A stretch of DNA of 64,000 nucleotides from Sipunculus nudus. Lineage: Eukaryota > Annelida > Sipuncula > Golfingiida > Sipunculidae. Shown here piece by piece: positions 1 to 11,496 of this stretch. The translations under genes were made by a program, and so were the position numbers. Below the pieces are notes generated by a model, which made no database searches, was not told where the DNA came from, and saw nothing but the letters and a program-made list of their open reading frames with translations. The DNA lies in NCBI GenBank assembly GCA_026874595.1, contig CM049318.1:11883241-11947240 (forward strand), written 5' to 3'. Numbering within the stretch: position 1 is the first letter of the stretch; each line of letters opens with the position of its first letter.

Positions 1-862
1 ACCTGATATACGTCCTATAAACCTGATATACTTCTTATAAACCTGATATACTTCTTATAAACCTGATATACTTCCTATACACCTGATATACTTCTTATAA
101 ACCTGATATACTTCTTATAAACCTGATATACTTCTTATAAACCTGATATATGTCCTATAAACCTGATATACTTCTTATAAACCTGATATACTTCTTATAA
201 ACCTGATATACTTCTTATAAGCCTTATATACTTCTTATACACCTGATATACTTCTTATAAACCTGATATACTTCTTATAAACCTGATATACTTCTTATAC
301 AGCTGATATACTTCTAATAAACCTGATATACTTCTTATAAACCTGATATACGTCCTATAAACCTTATATAACTCTTATAAACCTGATATACTTCTTATAA
401 ACCTGATATACTTCTTATACACCTGATATACTTCTTATAAACCTGATATACTTCTTATAAACCTGATATACTTCTTATAAACCTGATATACGTCCTATAA
501 ACCTGATATACTTCTTATAAACCTGATATACTTCTTATAAACCTGATATACTTCTTATACAGCTGTTATACTTCTAATAAATCTGATATACTTCTAATAA
601 ATCTGATATACTTCTTATAAACCTGATATACTTCTTATAAACCTGATATACTTCTTATAAACCTGATATACTTCTTATAAACCTGGTATACTTCTTATAA
701 ACCAGATATACTTCTTATCAACCTGATATACTTCTTATAAACCTGGTATACTTCTTATAAACCAGATATACTTCTTATAAACCTGATATACTTCTAATCA
801 ACCTGGTATACTTCTTATAAACCTGGTACTTCTTATACAGCTGATATACTTCTCATAAACCT
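1..862. repeat. 20-bp minisatellite array
   Basis: About 43 tandem copies of a 20-bp AT-rich unit, ACCTGATATACTTCTTATAA, run from the window edge, so the array is probably longer than seen. Copies differ by single bases (CTTC/CGTC, TTAT/CTAT, final A/C). Some variants recur together, for example the GTCC type at about 10, 150, 350 and 490, which suggests block duplication. Degeneration rises from about 690, and the last copies are shortened. Confidence 0.97.
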
Positions 863-865
863 GAA

Positions 866-1922
866 CAAAGAATGAATCCAATCTTACACCATTCTATATA
901 TATGTTACTTTTGTTAATAGAAGAATGTCTAATGGCCTATTTTGTTCTCACAAGAAATTTAATTATATGGATGTTATACTATACAAAAGTGTAAAAATCA
1001 TCTGCCACAGGAGCGCCTCTTGAGAGTTCTTACTTTCAACTGAATGGCATCAAATGATATCTATCTATACATAACTGAATGTCAATACCTGTCTTACCTA
1101 CCTATCTAACTATCTATAGCTTTTACATATTTTTATCATACCCCATGTATCTGTCAACCTATCTGTATACACATATCTGTTTACATAAATATATATATGT
1201 TTATATATATAGACACTAGTATACATCACACACACACACCCACACAAAACCATGTGCAGTGTGTCCATTCAGTCAATTAGTAATTAAGTTGCCTGAAATT
1301 TTTCAACCACTTTACAAAATACCTGATAATTATGTGATGAAAAATATATAAATAAATTTTAAGAGTAAGGTATATGTAATAAAAGTCATACTAATCTTTG
1401 TGATTAACTAAAATATTATTTCATTCTTTTTACATTTCAGTGAATGTGTCAAATTGATTTGTTAGTTAATTTGTAAAATGAATTTATTTTTAAATTGCCT
1501 GTGTGAATCTGGCATTTTGAAAATTTGCTGAAAATTTAGAAAAAAACACACATTGTTTGATTTACACATTGACTGTAACATATATGAATATGTACTCAAA
1601 CAGAAACTGACAGATAAAAATCACAACCCTGTCTATTCTAACCATGTTATAATAATAATATCTAGTACAAAAGCATAGGCAATCAGCTAATGAATAGATA
1701 ATGACAATTACAAACATAAGAATAATTAGAATACCAATAATCAATGCTTAGATAAGCTCAGCACAACTCATCATTTACAGTACTTGACATATATACACAC
1801 AATCACAGATATATGGCCTACATTTTCCCTGGCTATCTGAATCTTGAGAGGGAATTGATGTTTGATATGGAGCAGTCCAACAGAAGACCTTGGATGACCT
1901 TGACATTAGAACGCGATTGAAT
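866..1922. other. AT-rich non-coding stretch
   Basis: No supported gene. It holds short TA- and CA-rich tracts (about 1185-1240) and would be the 3' flank or 3' UTR of the minus-strand gene that ends at 1923. A TTTATT at about 1483 reads AATAAA on the minus strand, but nothing ties it to that transcript. Confidence 0.5.
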
Positions 1923-2068
1923 TCATGATGAATGTCTCAATCCAAAAGATTCATGTGAAAGAGTGATAGCTGCTGACATAGTGGCAGACAGCTCGTCTAC
2001 GGACTTGCGAAGCCGAGGTGGTAGCAGGTCCACCATTTCCTGACTCCATGCATTATTGAAACATTCTC
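1923..2068 (-). CDS. Terminal exon of an unidentified gene
   Basis: On the minus strand an acceptor (ATGCATGTCAG) opens a 146-nt exon: two junction bases, 47 codons and a TGA stop at 1923-1925. The peptide begins ECFNNAWSQEMVDLLPPRL and ends FGLRHSS; it is helix-like, amphipathic and has no signal or membrane segment. The frame is closed by a stop just upstream of the acceptor, as expected for intron. The two leading bases complete the one base left by the exon ending at 3000, so the pair joins in phase. A shorter open frame exists on the plus strand but lacks an acceptor. I do not recognise the family. Splice sites and frame are seen; that it is a real exon is inferred. Confidence 0.5.
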
Positions 2069-2999
2069 CTGACATGCATGGCAGTTAACCTCCGCTCATA
2101 AATTCAATTCTGCTGAAGAAGCATGGACAAACTACAAATGTGGGTGCATTCAGCCATTTGATATATTTAACAAGAAACGTCACGTTCCTGTGAGGTCATT
2201 GCTCTACTGAAGCTTAGTACTGTATCACAGTTCAGGGAAATATCACAATCTTTAATTCAGGGGCACATGCAAAAACGTAGCTGATATGTCATTGCAAATA
2301 TGACATTCTGTCTCAGCCTACAAAGAAAGCTGTGACCCATGGGACAGTCACTATGATCGGCTAAAGACCTGAATTGCATAGCTAAATTTCTGAGCAGGCC
2401 ACTTATGACATGGATAAGATATGCCTCATGTTTCATAGAAAGTTCAAAAGATGATAACAAATGGCAGAAAAAGAGGTTATCATTATTTCAATTCCGGTTT
2501 AATGCGAAAATGTTTAGAATTCAACTTCAATGGTAACTGGCCCACATGCTTCCACAGTCAATGAAATGGTTGTGAGGTTGATTAGTTTGTGACTCACTTG
2601 TGGTTTAGTGAAATTGTGTGAGTGCTCACTACCACACAGGCCTGGGTTTTGAAATTCCAGTACAGTATAGGAGGCCAACATAGGGGGTTTTGCCTGAGTT
2701 CTGAGCCTTGACAGGGCTGTGTTAATCGCATTCCTGATATATAAACTCTTTTCCCAAGTAAAAACAAAGGCAACATGCACCATAGTCATATAAAGGTGAC
2801 AATACCAGTAACCTGGAGCAGATTAGTCACAATGTTGTAATTAAAATCAATTAACACTTAATCTTATTAATCTTCATCAATATAGTCAACATTCCTTTGA
2901 TGTCTTGTACCCTCTGGAGCAAGGTAAATTAACCATCCTTTGATGTGTGGTACCTGACACCCCGTGCACTCAGGTGTTATATTAATTACCAATACTTAC
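2069..2999 (-). other. Inferred intron
   Basis: Lies between the two 3'-most exon candidates. Short open frames on both sides of 2257-2789 show no splice logic or recognisable product and look like chance. Confidence 0.4.
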
Positions 3000-3066
3000 C
3001 TGCCATCAGCCTTATCTGCTCATCATTAGCAGAGTCTGATTGTATCATAATCTGATATACTGGTCC
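3000..3066 (-). CDS. Internal exon of an unidentified gene
   Basis: A 67-nt exon candidate on the minus strand. The donor is full consensus (GCAG then GTAAGTATT); the acceptor (GGACGTTCAG) is short on pyrimidines. Only one frame is open and reads GPVYQIMIQSDSANDEQIRL followed by MA, leaving one base for the next exon, which supplies two. Phase therefore matches the terminal exon at 1923-2068. It starts in phase 0, which does not follow from the exon at 4983-5048, so an exon of length 3n+1 is missing between them or one boundary is wrong. Product unknown. Confidence 0.5.
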
Positions 3067-3666
3067 CTGAACGTCCAATCATCTTGTAATAGAAGCAGGT
3101 AGATTTATCAGATGAATGCACAGTACATGCTCAATGGAAGAAGGTGATTAGATTTTATTACGCTGGCTCAGAACTTGTAATGATCACCTTTAAAACCTCT
3201 CAAACACTGCATTTATTTATTACCTGATGTTTTATTTTTCTTTGAAACAGGATGTTGACTCAATGTTTGCCAGTAAATCCCGCCAGCTTTTGTTATAACT
3301 GTATTGATTCTTAATAAACTCTCTTCTCTCCTTCTTTTGACTACCTTGGGTATAATGAACCTGACCTTGGTTATACTGTTTTCCAGGGCTACATCATCTC
3401 ACGCTGCCTTGTTAAATCATGTTATTTGTTTGTGTGCTGTATATGTAGGGTGGTGGGTCTGTAACCTGACTGCATCATCGTGGAACAGGATGATATGATC
3501 CTGAGCTGTTGCAGTTTTCTTATCTATTTAACCATCTTTCTCTACCTCTGTCTATCTGTTTGTCTATCTTGGTCTCTCTGTCTTCCTCTCTCTGTCTCTT
3601 TCTTCATATATCCCCTTTCACTTGCTCTGGTATAGGTCCCCCTCCATCTTTCTCTGTCTCTCTCTC

Positions 3667-3698
<32 letters not shown>

Positions 3699-4982
3699 AT
3701 ATACATGTATATCTCTTTCTCATACTCTGGTATAGGATACCTTTTCTTTTTATTCTGTATTGCTCCCTGTAATTCTCTGTCTCTCTTGTCTGTTTTCCTC
3801 TGTCTCTTACTGTACCCTTTGTTTCTCTGGTTGCTGTCTATATATCATTGTTCAATGGTTACCTCTCTATCTTTCAATGTTTTAATATTTCTTTCTCTCC
3901 CTCTGAACTATGTGTCAATATATACATGTGTTTTAAGATTAATTCAATGTACAGTGTGTATATATTAGAATATACATGAAAAACATATATGAATCAATTG
4001 AATAAGTTTGCTATACTGCACTGATGTAAATTTATACCACAAAATAATTGTTTTGATATACAAACTGCAAAATAAAATCAAACAACAAAATGTGCATAAC
4101 TACACTACAATCCTTGTCCCTGTATAATAATAATCCTGTAACCCTGACAAAGCACTCCTTTGATCTTCAGGTCCAGTACGCAAACGGCATGATTCTGTTA
4201 CGAGAAGGCAGCACTGTGCCCTCACTATCGATATGACAATTTCCTTCAATTACAGCGACCACCTCTTACCAGTTAGAGCATCCTTGCTGCATTACCTGTA
4301 TTAACAAGGCCTCATTATCATCCGTCTATATTTGGGACACATTTGTTCCACCACATCCAGTGAAGCTTGCAGTTGTCTCCTTCCAAGTACGGATAATGAT
4401 CTGACTTGGTGTCTTACTGGTGTAATGATGATAAGACTGGGTTTGACCTCCACCATTGTGTAATGACTGGACAAGGGCAGTATATAATACGTTGTATGGC
4501 TCAGTTAATTAATGGTAAAAACCGTGATGTTATACTGGTTTGTATGAATAGTGTTCCCAACAGGTTTGAAAGGATTGAAAAAAAGAAATAAAATATATTT
4601 GAATACAGAACCTAATCTTAAGAAGACAAAGGGAGAGGGAAAAAATGAGGAATTGCGAAAGAATGAGAGACAGAGGGAATGACAGACAAAATTACAGAGA
4701 AAGGATTAGGAATGCCTTTATGGATGGACAAGCAGCCAGATGAAGACAAACAGACACACAAACAAACAGACAGACAGATGACATATAGTGGAACCCACAA
4801 CTGGGATTTGAACACAAAGCTGTCATCTTCATGAAACAAAGTGTCTATACAGATCCAGTTACCATGGCAACAGTGTCATAATTTTCAGTTTATGTCCCTT
4901 TAAGCCCAAAATACTCCTGTGACATTTCTTCATTTATGATTACTTATAACGACTTAATGTTATTATGAAGTAAAGGTCTTAC
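3067..4982 (-). other. Inferred intron with CT-rich tract
   Basis: Contains a long pyrimidine-rich low-complexity block (about 3507-3910, with a (CT)n core near 3655-3698), which produces the hydrophobic Leu/Ser-rich open frames there. Two exon-like islands lie inside, at about 3240-3300 and 4170-4240. Each is open on both strands, with a fair acceptor on at least one, and neither gives a phase-consistent link. Confidence 0.4.
4795..4868 (-). repeat. tRNA-like SINE fragment
   Basis: Read on the minus strand, a box-B-like GTTCAAATCC lies about 50 bases after TGGTAACTGG, the spacing of a tRNA-derived SINE head. It is followed by a pyrimidine/TG-rich tract (CTGTCTGTCTG) rather than a closing acceptor stem. 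Box A is imperfect, so this is at most a degenerate SINE. Confidence 0.25.
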
Positions 4983-5048
4983 CTGTAATGTAGATAAACG
5001 AGTATACGCAGGTGTGAATTCTCATTTACTCCATCCGTCTTGTACCAC
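4983..5048 (-). CDS. Internal exon of an unidentified gene
   Basis: The best-bounded exon in the window. On the minus strand a strong acceptor (TTTCTTTATTGTTTCAG) and a strong donor (ACAG then GTAAGAC) enclose 66 nt. Only one frame is open: it takes one base from the previous exon, reads WYKTDGVNENSHLRILVYLH then Y, and leaves two bases (AG). The upstream candidate at 6145-6190 ends in AG, so the junction codon would be AGG (Arg) and the phases match. The peptide has no low-complexity bias. I cannot assign a family. A run of charged and aromatic residues followed by LRILVYL suggests a folded cytosolic domain, but that is only an impression. Confidence 0.55.
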
Positions 5049-6144
5049 CTGAAACAATAAAGAAATTTGTGTTATTGAGACCTCCAGTGGGTGTTCTGAG
5101 TAAAGCAGGACATGGGCTTATTGATCTGACTGGTCCAGCACTGTCATCAAGTGCTGCATTTGATGTTCAAAGCACTTAAGCAAATAAATATATTACAGCC
5201 AGAGCTGTTACTTATTCGCTCATACCGTGCACTAAAGCTAATCACCTCACAGCAGACATTAAGTGATTCATCATGGTAATGTGGTGGTAATGTGGTAATC
5301 TCTGTGGTTATTTTGGAAGGAACATGCCCCTTTCTGATCATCTGTAACTCTACAATCTTTCTCACACTGCAGAATCAGCTGGTAAAACCATTCACTACTT
5401 TGGCTCACCCAGAATCCCCCCCCCCCACTTTTTCTAAATCTTGACCTTTGACCTCTTCTCAGTCAAATATGACTAATATCCAGAATATGTGCCATAACTG
5501 ACAAATCAAAGTTACGTATCAAATGAAATAATCAAGCTAACAGATCACAGTCTCTGTCTGGACCCTTACTAAAACAGATTTACTGTGACTATTAGCACCA
5601 ACCTCCTCTGAAATAGTACAACTGACTAAAATGAAAGCAGCTTACTCTAACTAAAAAAATTAAGGATTATAACACTTTAAAAGCTTTAAGGTACAAAATC
5701 ATTTGCAATAATATATATTATTATATCATCTTGGGTTGCTTGTTCATTTTGGCTGAATAACACATTTCCATACAAACCATCCTGGCTCATCATTGTCATT
5801 GTTCTGTATGTGAGTAAACACCTTCAATGAGTGTCTGTTTATGACAACAAGACCGAATGACCAGAGGTCAGGGGCAAGCAGGACAACTCCAAACCAAGAA
5901 AAAGAAACATGAATGAACAAACACAGAAGAAAAACACTGGATGGAAGCTTGAAAAATCCTGTTTTGTGAAGTTTAGCAGTATGGCCACCAGGTGGTGTGC
6001 ATGGTATGTTTTGCACCACTGATTTTGCCCAGTGCAAGGTTTCTTTTGACTTGTTTACAGGAGTAAACAAACAGTTTTAGAAATACTGACTGATACCATA
6101 ATATTTTAATAAGATCAAATATATTTAATGTATATTTTACTTAC
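5049..6144 (-). other. Inferred intron
   Basis: AT-rich with a poly-C run at about 5408-5416. A 108-codon minus-strand open frame at 5744-6070 has no splice support or recognisable motif and is treated as chance. Confidence 0.4.
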
Positions 6145-6190
6145 CTGGTATGTGAATAGATCTCATCAAAAGTTTCAAATTTCAGAACAA
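6145..6190 (-). CDS. Possible short internal exon
   Basis: A full-consensus donor (CCAG then GTAAGTAAA) on the minus strand follows the peptide VLKFETFDEIYSHT and leaves AG, which joins in phase to the exon at 4983-5048. The acceptor is weak (GTATTTAAG, few pyrimidines). The flanking intron side is tandemly duplicated at about 6191-6275 and 6297-6375, so the true upstream limit is uncertain. Product unknown. Confidence 0.38.
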
Positions 6191-6375
6191 CTTAAATACT
6201 TCCTCTAACTCAAAGTGTCCATCTTTAACTTTCTCAAATAAATTAAGGTTTCCCTTAAAGTTTTAATATGAAGTTTTAGGTGTCTGGTGGACAGCAATAC
6301 TTCCTCTAACTAAATGTGTCCATCTTTTCTAAAATAAATTAAGGTTTTCCTGAAGTTTTAATTAGAAGTTTATAT
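6191..6375. repeat. Two-copy tandem duplication
   Basis: A segment beginning AATACTTCCTCTAACT and containing AAATAAATTAAGG occurs twice about 105 bp apart. It abuts the acceptor side of the exon candidate at 6145-6190. Confidence 0.7.
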
Positions 6376-7741
6376 GTTTATTTTGGTATAAAATGCCTTT
6401 CTAGGATAGTGAGTGCACCTCACAACATGTCTGTAACCATGTAGATATATAGTAACATCATACTGATACCTATATATGATTTGTCTGCTTCATGTCCTGG
6501 TTGGTAGGGTAACCAGTTACCATGAATATATATTACTTCATGAATACATGCATTCTATATCACCTGATGATTACTGGACATCAAGCTCCATGGGGTCCAG
6601 TGAACATGCAACCTACCATGGATTTGGCATGGTCTGTAGACTTAAGATTATGTGATTTTACCTTCAATGGGCAGTGTGTGAGTCAGACTCTCAGGAAATT
6701 TGAATTTCAATACAGGGAACCCAGACCTGTGTAACTTACAGCTTGGACCATGCTTCAACCTACACATACCTGAAAGTGTTCACTTTCTTCCAAAAGTCAC
6801 ATCTGCAGTAATATTTATAGTGACATTTTTATAAGCTTGGATGATTACTTTTTTCATTATGTGAATTGTAAATAAATGTTTTGTTGTAAAGTAAATATGG
6901 TTTATCAATCACTGTTCAGTGTTCATGCTATAAGCATGTTAAACAGTCTACAAGATTCAGTCCACTGATGATGACAGAGAAAAAAGAAATGTTCATCAGC
7001 TTACTGGATTAAATATCATCAGATCCACTTAGTCACATGACAGACAGCTCATTTAAATAATTAAGTGAACATCAAGGTGTAACAGAAATCATGTTTTAAT
7101 TAAATACAAGAAAAAGTGAAAACAAATACTCCAAGTATGTCAATGAGGCTAAATATAAACATTTTCTAAGGTCGACTATAATTAGAATTCTGTTTAACGA
7201 GGGAGCAAAATTTTATTGTTAAATTTATCTTTAACAACAGGTGGCACCCAAGGATGATTCGTTTTGGTAACAACATAAAACACAACACCTGCGCAACCTT
7301 TATAGTTATAGTAATTTATACATTATCTTATACATATATGTCATATATATGTCACCACACCTGAGTTTCTGAGTAGGAGATGATGTATTAATGAGAACAA
7401 ATCAGACAAATGACAAAAGAATGCCAAAGTACCACAGTTAGGTGTATAGGAGTTGCCAAAATAAACTGTGCTAATTGCACTCATCTTGGCAAGCATTAAC
7501 AAAAGTTATTAGTGTTTACTGATGTTCATAGTAGAATGTATAGAACTGTTATTGTGACATTGCTGATGTACTCATCACTAATTTATACCTTCACTCTCTC
7601 ATTTGTTAGAGGTATGTATTTAATATAAAAATTGATATAAACCATCATTAACAAACTCTGACATATCAATTTTTGATGATTTTCCATAATTTTTAGCACT
7701 TTAATTTGGTAAATGTTTTGAAAATATAAGGTATAATTAAA

Positions 7742-8158
7742 GTGTTTAACAGAAAAACATCCCCTGATCCACACCCTTCATTAAAGGCAGCTGTGCACAG
7801 TACTTGTGTACATCACATGTACAGTGATGGGGTCAAACAGATACTCCCAATATCAAGATATAAAATGTACATAAAATCCTCAGGTTTAAAATGTCTGAAT
7901 AACTTAAGTCGATCCTCAATGACCGACCGGTTCACTTTTGTTCACCAAGTCCACCAACATGATACACACAATAGCTATTCCAATAAATATTGTGTACCAA
8001 AACCTTGGACAGACTACTTGAAGAAATCATTTTTATGCCGAGGTCCTATTTTGTGGAACATATTAAATGAATCTCATAGAACTGCTCCTCCCTACAGGTC
8101 TTTAAAAAAGTATCATGTAATAAATCTAAAACCCCTTTATGTTTTATATGTCATTTAA
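7742..8158 (+). pseudogene. LINE reverse-transcriptase C-terminal remnant
   Basis: The frame resembles the conserved end of non-LTR retrotransposon ORF2 proteins (CR1/L2-like clades). A segment LKCLNNL is followed by a DRFTFVHQVHQHDT stretch like the H(D)TRN region, then VPKPWTDYLKKSF and a RGPILWNILNE block of the type seen just before the LINE stop codon. It then ends in a stop. Upstream reverse-transcriptase and endonuclease domains are absent, so this is a 5'-truncated copy. The first ATG has no meaning. It is followed by an AT-rich 3' UTR. Resemblance is from family knowledge, not a search. Confidence 0.7.
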
Positions 8159-8489
8159 TGAATGTTATTTCATATTTTGTTACATTTCATTTATGTGACA
8201 TTCATGAGTGCCTTGTATATTACCTATGTTGTATGTCATTATTTTATATTTTCATGTTTAATATCAAATCTTGCTATATATAATGTTTCATGTCATATTT
8301 ATATATTTTCATTTTTAATAAAACATCTTGCTGCATAATTTTATCTCAAGCCAATTTTATTAAATGTGATTGCATTTTACATGTTTTTTACATTGTTTAT
8401 ACTGTATATCCCAACAGGGCCAAGTGGCATCTTTTCTGAACAGGCTACCCTGTTTGAATATGTTTAAATAATAATATAATAATAAAACA
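7742..8489 (+). mobile_element. 5'-truncated LINE, 3' end
   Basis: After the ORF2 remnant there is about 330 bp of AT-rich 3' UTR. It closes with a GGGCCAAGTGGC... CAGGCTACCCTG block and an AATAATAATATAATAATAAA tail at about 8467-8488, typical of the microsatellite-like 3' ends of CR1/L2-type LINEs. Orientation is plus. The 5' limit is uncertain because the truncation point has no visible mark. Confidence 0.65.
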
Positions 8490-9012
8490 AATATTGTTTC
8501 GGTTTTGCTTGTGGCCTAAGCCCCTTACAGGACCATCAAGATAGCACCACCTGTAATTTAGAAATTCTTGTGATTGTATGAATGCATAAAAATATTTTGG
8601 AACCATTCTAACATACCTGCATTGTCAAAGACATTTTGAAATTGTTTTGTGTGACAGAAATGTGAAGTAGCATAGTCAGATCCCCTTAAATCTTTAAAGT
8701 AACATTATGATATCACAACCAGTGATGAAGATCTTGAGTCTGGACTTGGACTTGAGTCCATTTGAGTCAACTTGAGGGTCCTGGACTTGAGAAATAAACC
8801 TGTCAGGAATCAACAAAGGTGGGGGAGATGTGACACAAAGTGCTCCTAGAACAGCGTCCAGGTAAGAAGCTAAAGATATGCAGAGAGAGTTTGGTGGCTA
8901 GGGGATGTGTACTAGCATATTAGTTTAAAGCGGAATAACACGTTTTTGGGACCACACCCAAAATACTCAAACTATAGTAGCATTTCGTATTAGTTCTCCT
9001 GATTTATATATA
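8490..9012. other. Non-coding stretch
   Basis: Contains a short run of imperfect GACTTGAGTC-type direct repeats at about 8735-8790 and an isolated CAG/GTAAGA donor-like site at 8870. The exon it would imply (GINKGGGDVTQSAPRTAS) has no credible acceptor. Confidence 0.3.
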
Positions 9013-9389
9013 CAGTAGGTTGTTGTTTATGAAAAGCTCAGGGGACAGGGTTTTTGTTAAAATAAATGATTGTTTGGATAAATGATTCCACTTGATTCAC
9101 CATGATTACCTACCTACTGCTGAGTACCAGAGTTTACAAACATGAATTCATGAAGCTGGTCCCAAATACATGTTGGTAAACATGTTTTTGTAAGGTTTTC
9201 CATCAATTTATCAAGTAAAATATATTGAATTTATTGCTAGTTTGCCCAGTAAAATCAGAATTAATTCACAGTTGAACAGTTTTCACTGTTCAGATTTTGG
9301 ATAAATTATCGAAATTGCAGTTCTCAGTTTTCAATTTTGGATAAATATTTTTGTTTAAAAACAGTGTGCAGATAAATGACACTCTACTG
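9013..9389. mobile_element. pogo/Tigger-like MITE
   Basis: A 377-bp element flanked by TA on both sides. Its ends start CAGTAG and keep TTTAT about ten bases in (CAGTAGGTTGTTGTTTAT at the left, CAGTAGAGTGTCATTTAT at the right when inverted). Further in, both arms contain TGGATAAAT-type motifs. This pattern fits non-autonomous pogo-group elements of the Tc1/mariner superfamily. No transposase frame is present. Confidence 0.5.
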
Positions 9390-10870
9390 TAATTACATAA
9401 TGCATGGCACTCCTGTTTGGCATAATTTTTACTCAAAATGAGATGCCAATTAACCTTATATTTTACATCTATTCAACACTGAACCATTCATTAAAATATT
9501 AAACTGAAATTACTCATGACAAAGAAATTTCCATAATGTATGGCTTAAACCATGTACAAAAATGAGGTCTGATGGATATTGTGGCCTATTACACTTGGCT
9601 GACATTGCTATTATGTTTTTTTTTACTGAATCAATACTCTGATGCACCAGATTCTATAAGCTCTGTATTTTGTGTAAAACTGGCAACAGCTGTGTCAGTG
9701 TTTCCCCAATGATGCAGTGATTACGATGATATTTTTTAATATGAGTAACACACAGATACTTACAAAACCAGGTGTATGTAATAAATATATTATGTTAATC
9801 TTCAATATAAAGAGGTAACATCAAATTTAAGCAAAACATGAAATAGATGCTGTACATTTTTGTTATATAATAAATATGATGAAGATATTCATTTTATTGA
9901 TGATGATATTCATTTTATTATTTCTATTAGCAGTAGTAATAGTAGCAGTAGTACATGAATGATTGTGAAAATTTTGTTACATTTTAAAATGAACATATTC
10001 TTGTTCACTTGACATGAAATCTTGGGACCATATTACAAAATTATCATATGAGGACAACTGATATAGGGATCATTTCATGACATTAATTCTACCACAATGT
10101 AATCAACTTTAGGTATAAGACCCTCCCTTAAACAAGGCCAGGTAGAAGAGAGCCTCTCTCCCTGTGTGCTACCATATACCCCTAAGCATATCCTCCTTAA
10201 GGCCACAAGGTAATTGTTATTTAAATGGATCCCATCTCCACTGACACTTAAGTGCAGTATTTCCTGTATTTTCCACTGTACCTTTGTGCAGCTTTTCTGG
10301 TGAGTACTTCCACAGTTAATGATAGCTCCTGTGGACAGCTCACTGTAACTCCTCTGTTACATATACAAAGCAGTCACTATAACACTGAAACTTCTTAAGA
10401 ATTTGCAAGTATTGGTGTTGTGAATATTCATTAAAGCCAGAACCTGCCTGTGAATAAAACAAACCTTCTCTACCTGAGCTGTCTCTCAGTTTAATGGTTT
10501 CTGAACAAAAGGCAACAAGTCAGTAAATATACACCAATTAACATATGCAAAATCAGCTACAATAAAGACAGTACCTATTGCATTTATGGTGGGTCATTAT
10601 CAAATTGAGGTTTGCCGTCTCTGTTTCATTTACTATATATGTGAACAACCCACCACAACTAGATTTTGAAAATAATATAACCTACCCATGTACTGTGTTT
10701 AAAGTTTAAACAGTGACAAAATTAACAGTATTTACAATTTGGTCTTTTATTAATGAATATTTCACTGACCTTTAAAGTCTCTACAAGAGGAATACCCTCA
10801 GAAAACTTCACCAACCTGTTAACTGATCTTCATTTAAACTATGTTTATAATGTAGGAAGATGCTACTTAC
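9390..10870. other. AT-rich non-coding stretch
   Basis: No gene or repeat supported, apart from a short GTAGTAATAGTAGCAGTAGTA microrepeat near 9930-9953. Confidence 0.4.
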
Positions 10871-10948
10871 TATGTTGGTGAATAATGTAGGAACAAAGCT
10901 TACATATCCACTGGCATCTCTGTACAGTTTCCTCACTGAGATCAGTAA
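10871..10948 (-). CDS. Possible internal exon, unidentified gene
   Basis: A 78-nt candidate on the minus strand bounded by CTGCAG and by a GTAAGT donor (AACATA then GTAAGTAG). Its frame is phase 0 at both ends and reads LLISVRKLYRDASGYVSFVP then TLFTNI, a balanced peptide with no repeat bias. The acceptor lacks a good pyrimidine tract and the donor lacks the preceding AG. It could belong to the same gene as the exons at 1.9-6.2 kb, but the phase does not join directly to the 6145-6190 candidate. Confidence 0.3.
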
Positions 10949-11429
10949 CTGCAGCCCGTTTTAGTGAGTGTGATTTCTATTGTAGCATTACACATGTATC
11001 AAGTGTTACATCCCGTGGCCAATTGACCAAACCACACCAGGTCTGTGTTTCGACAAAGTGACAGGTCTGAGTACTAAGTGAGTAGGGCCTACCCTGTGAA
11101 TGTTTGATCAATGGTTAAAAATCAATACAGCCGTATTCCCAATACTCAGCCTCAACACTGTAGTCAAATCACTTAATTACAGAGCCAATACACGGAACCA
11201 ATGTGTTTATATACTACACACTGCAACAAGTAATATCCCTAACATAACATGTATGCTTCCGCAGACAATTACCGAATTGACCGTTACAGTATTTGCTCAC
11301 TCATAACTCGTATGTATAGGTCAAGACCAAAGCTACCAAGAATGCTGTATATAACCAGCCTACTCACCTGTATATGCTTACTCACATGACATGTATTCCT
11401 CATCGGACAATATATATACCTATATACCT

Positions 11430-11493
<64 letters not shown>
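11430..11493. repeat. (TA)n microsatellite
   Basis: Uninterrupted TA dinucleotides, about 31 copies. This is the source of the YIYIYI open frame here. Confidence 0.98.

Positions 11494-11496
<3 letters not shown>

Noticed and set aside
3304-3968. Open frames with hydrophobic Leu/Ser-rich peptides
   Set aside because: Most arise from CT-rich low-complexity DNA; peptide composition follows the dinucleotide repeats and there are no splice signals.
5744-6070. 108-codon minus-strand frame
   Set aside because: Lies within an inferred intron, has no domain motif and no acceptor/donor pair.
8750-8872. Exon ending at the CAG/GTAAGA site at 8870
   Set aside because: No pyrimidine-rich acceptor upstream and the segment overlaps imperfect GACTTGAGTC repeats.
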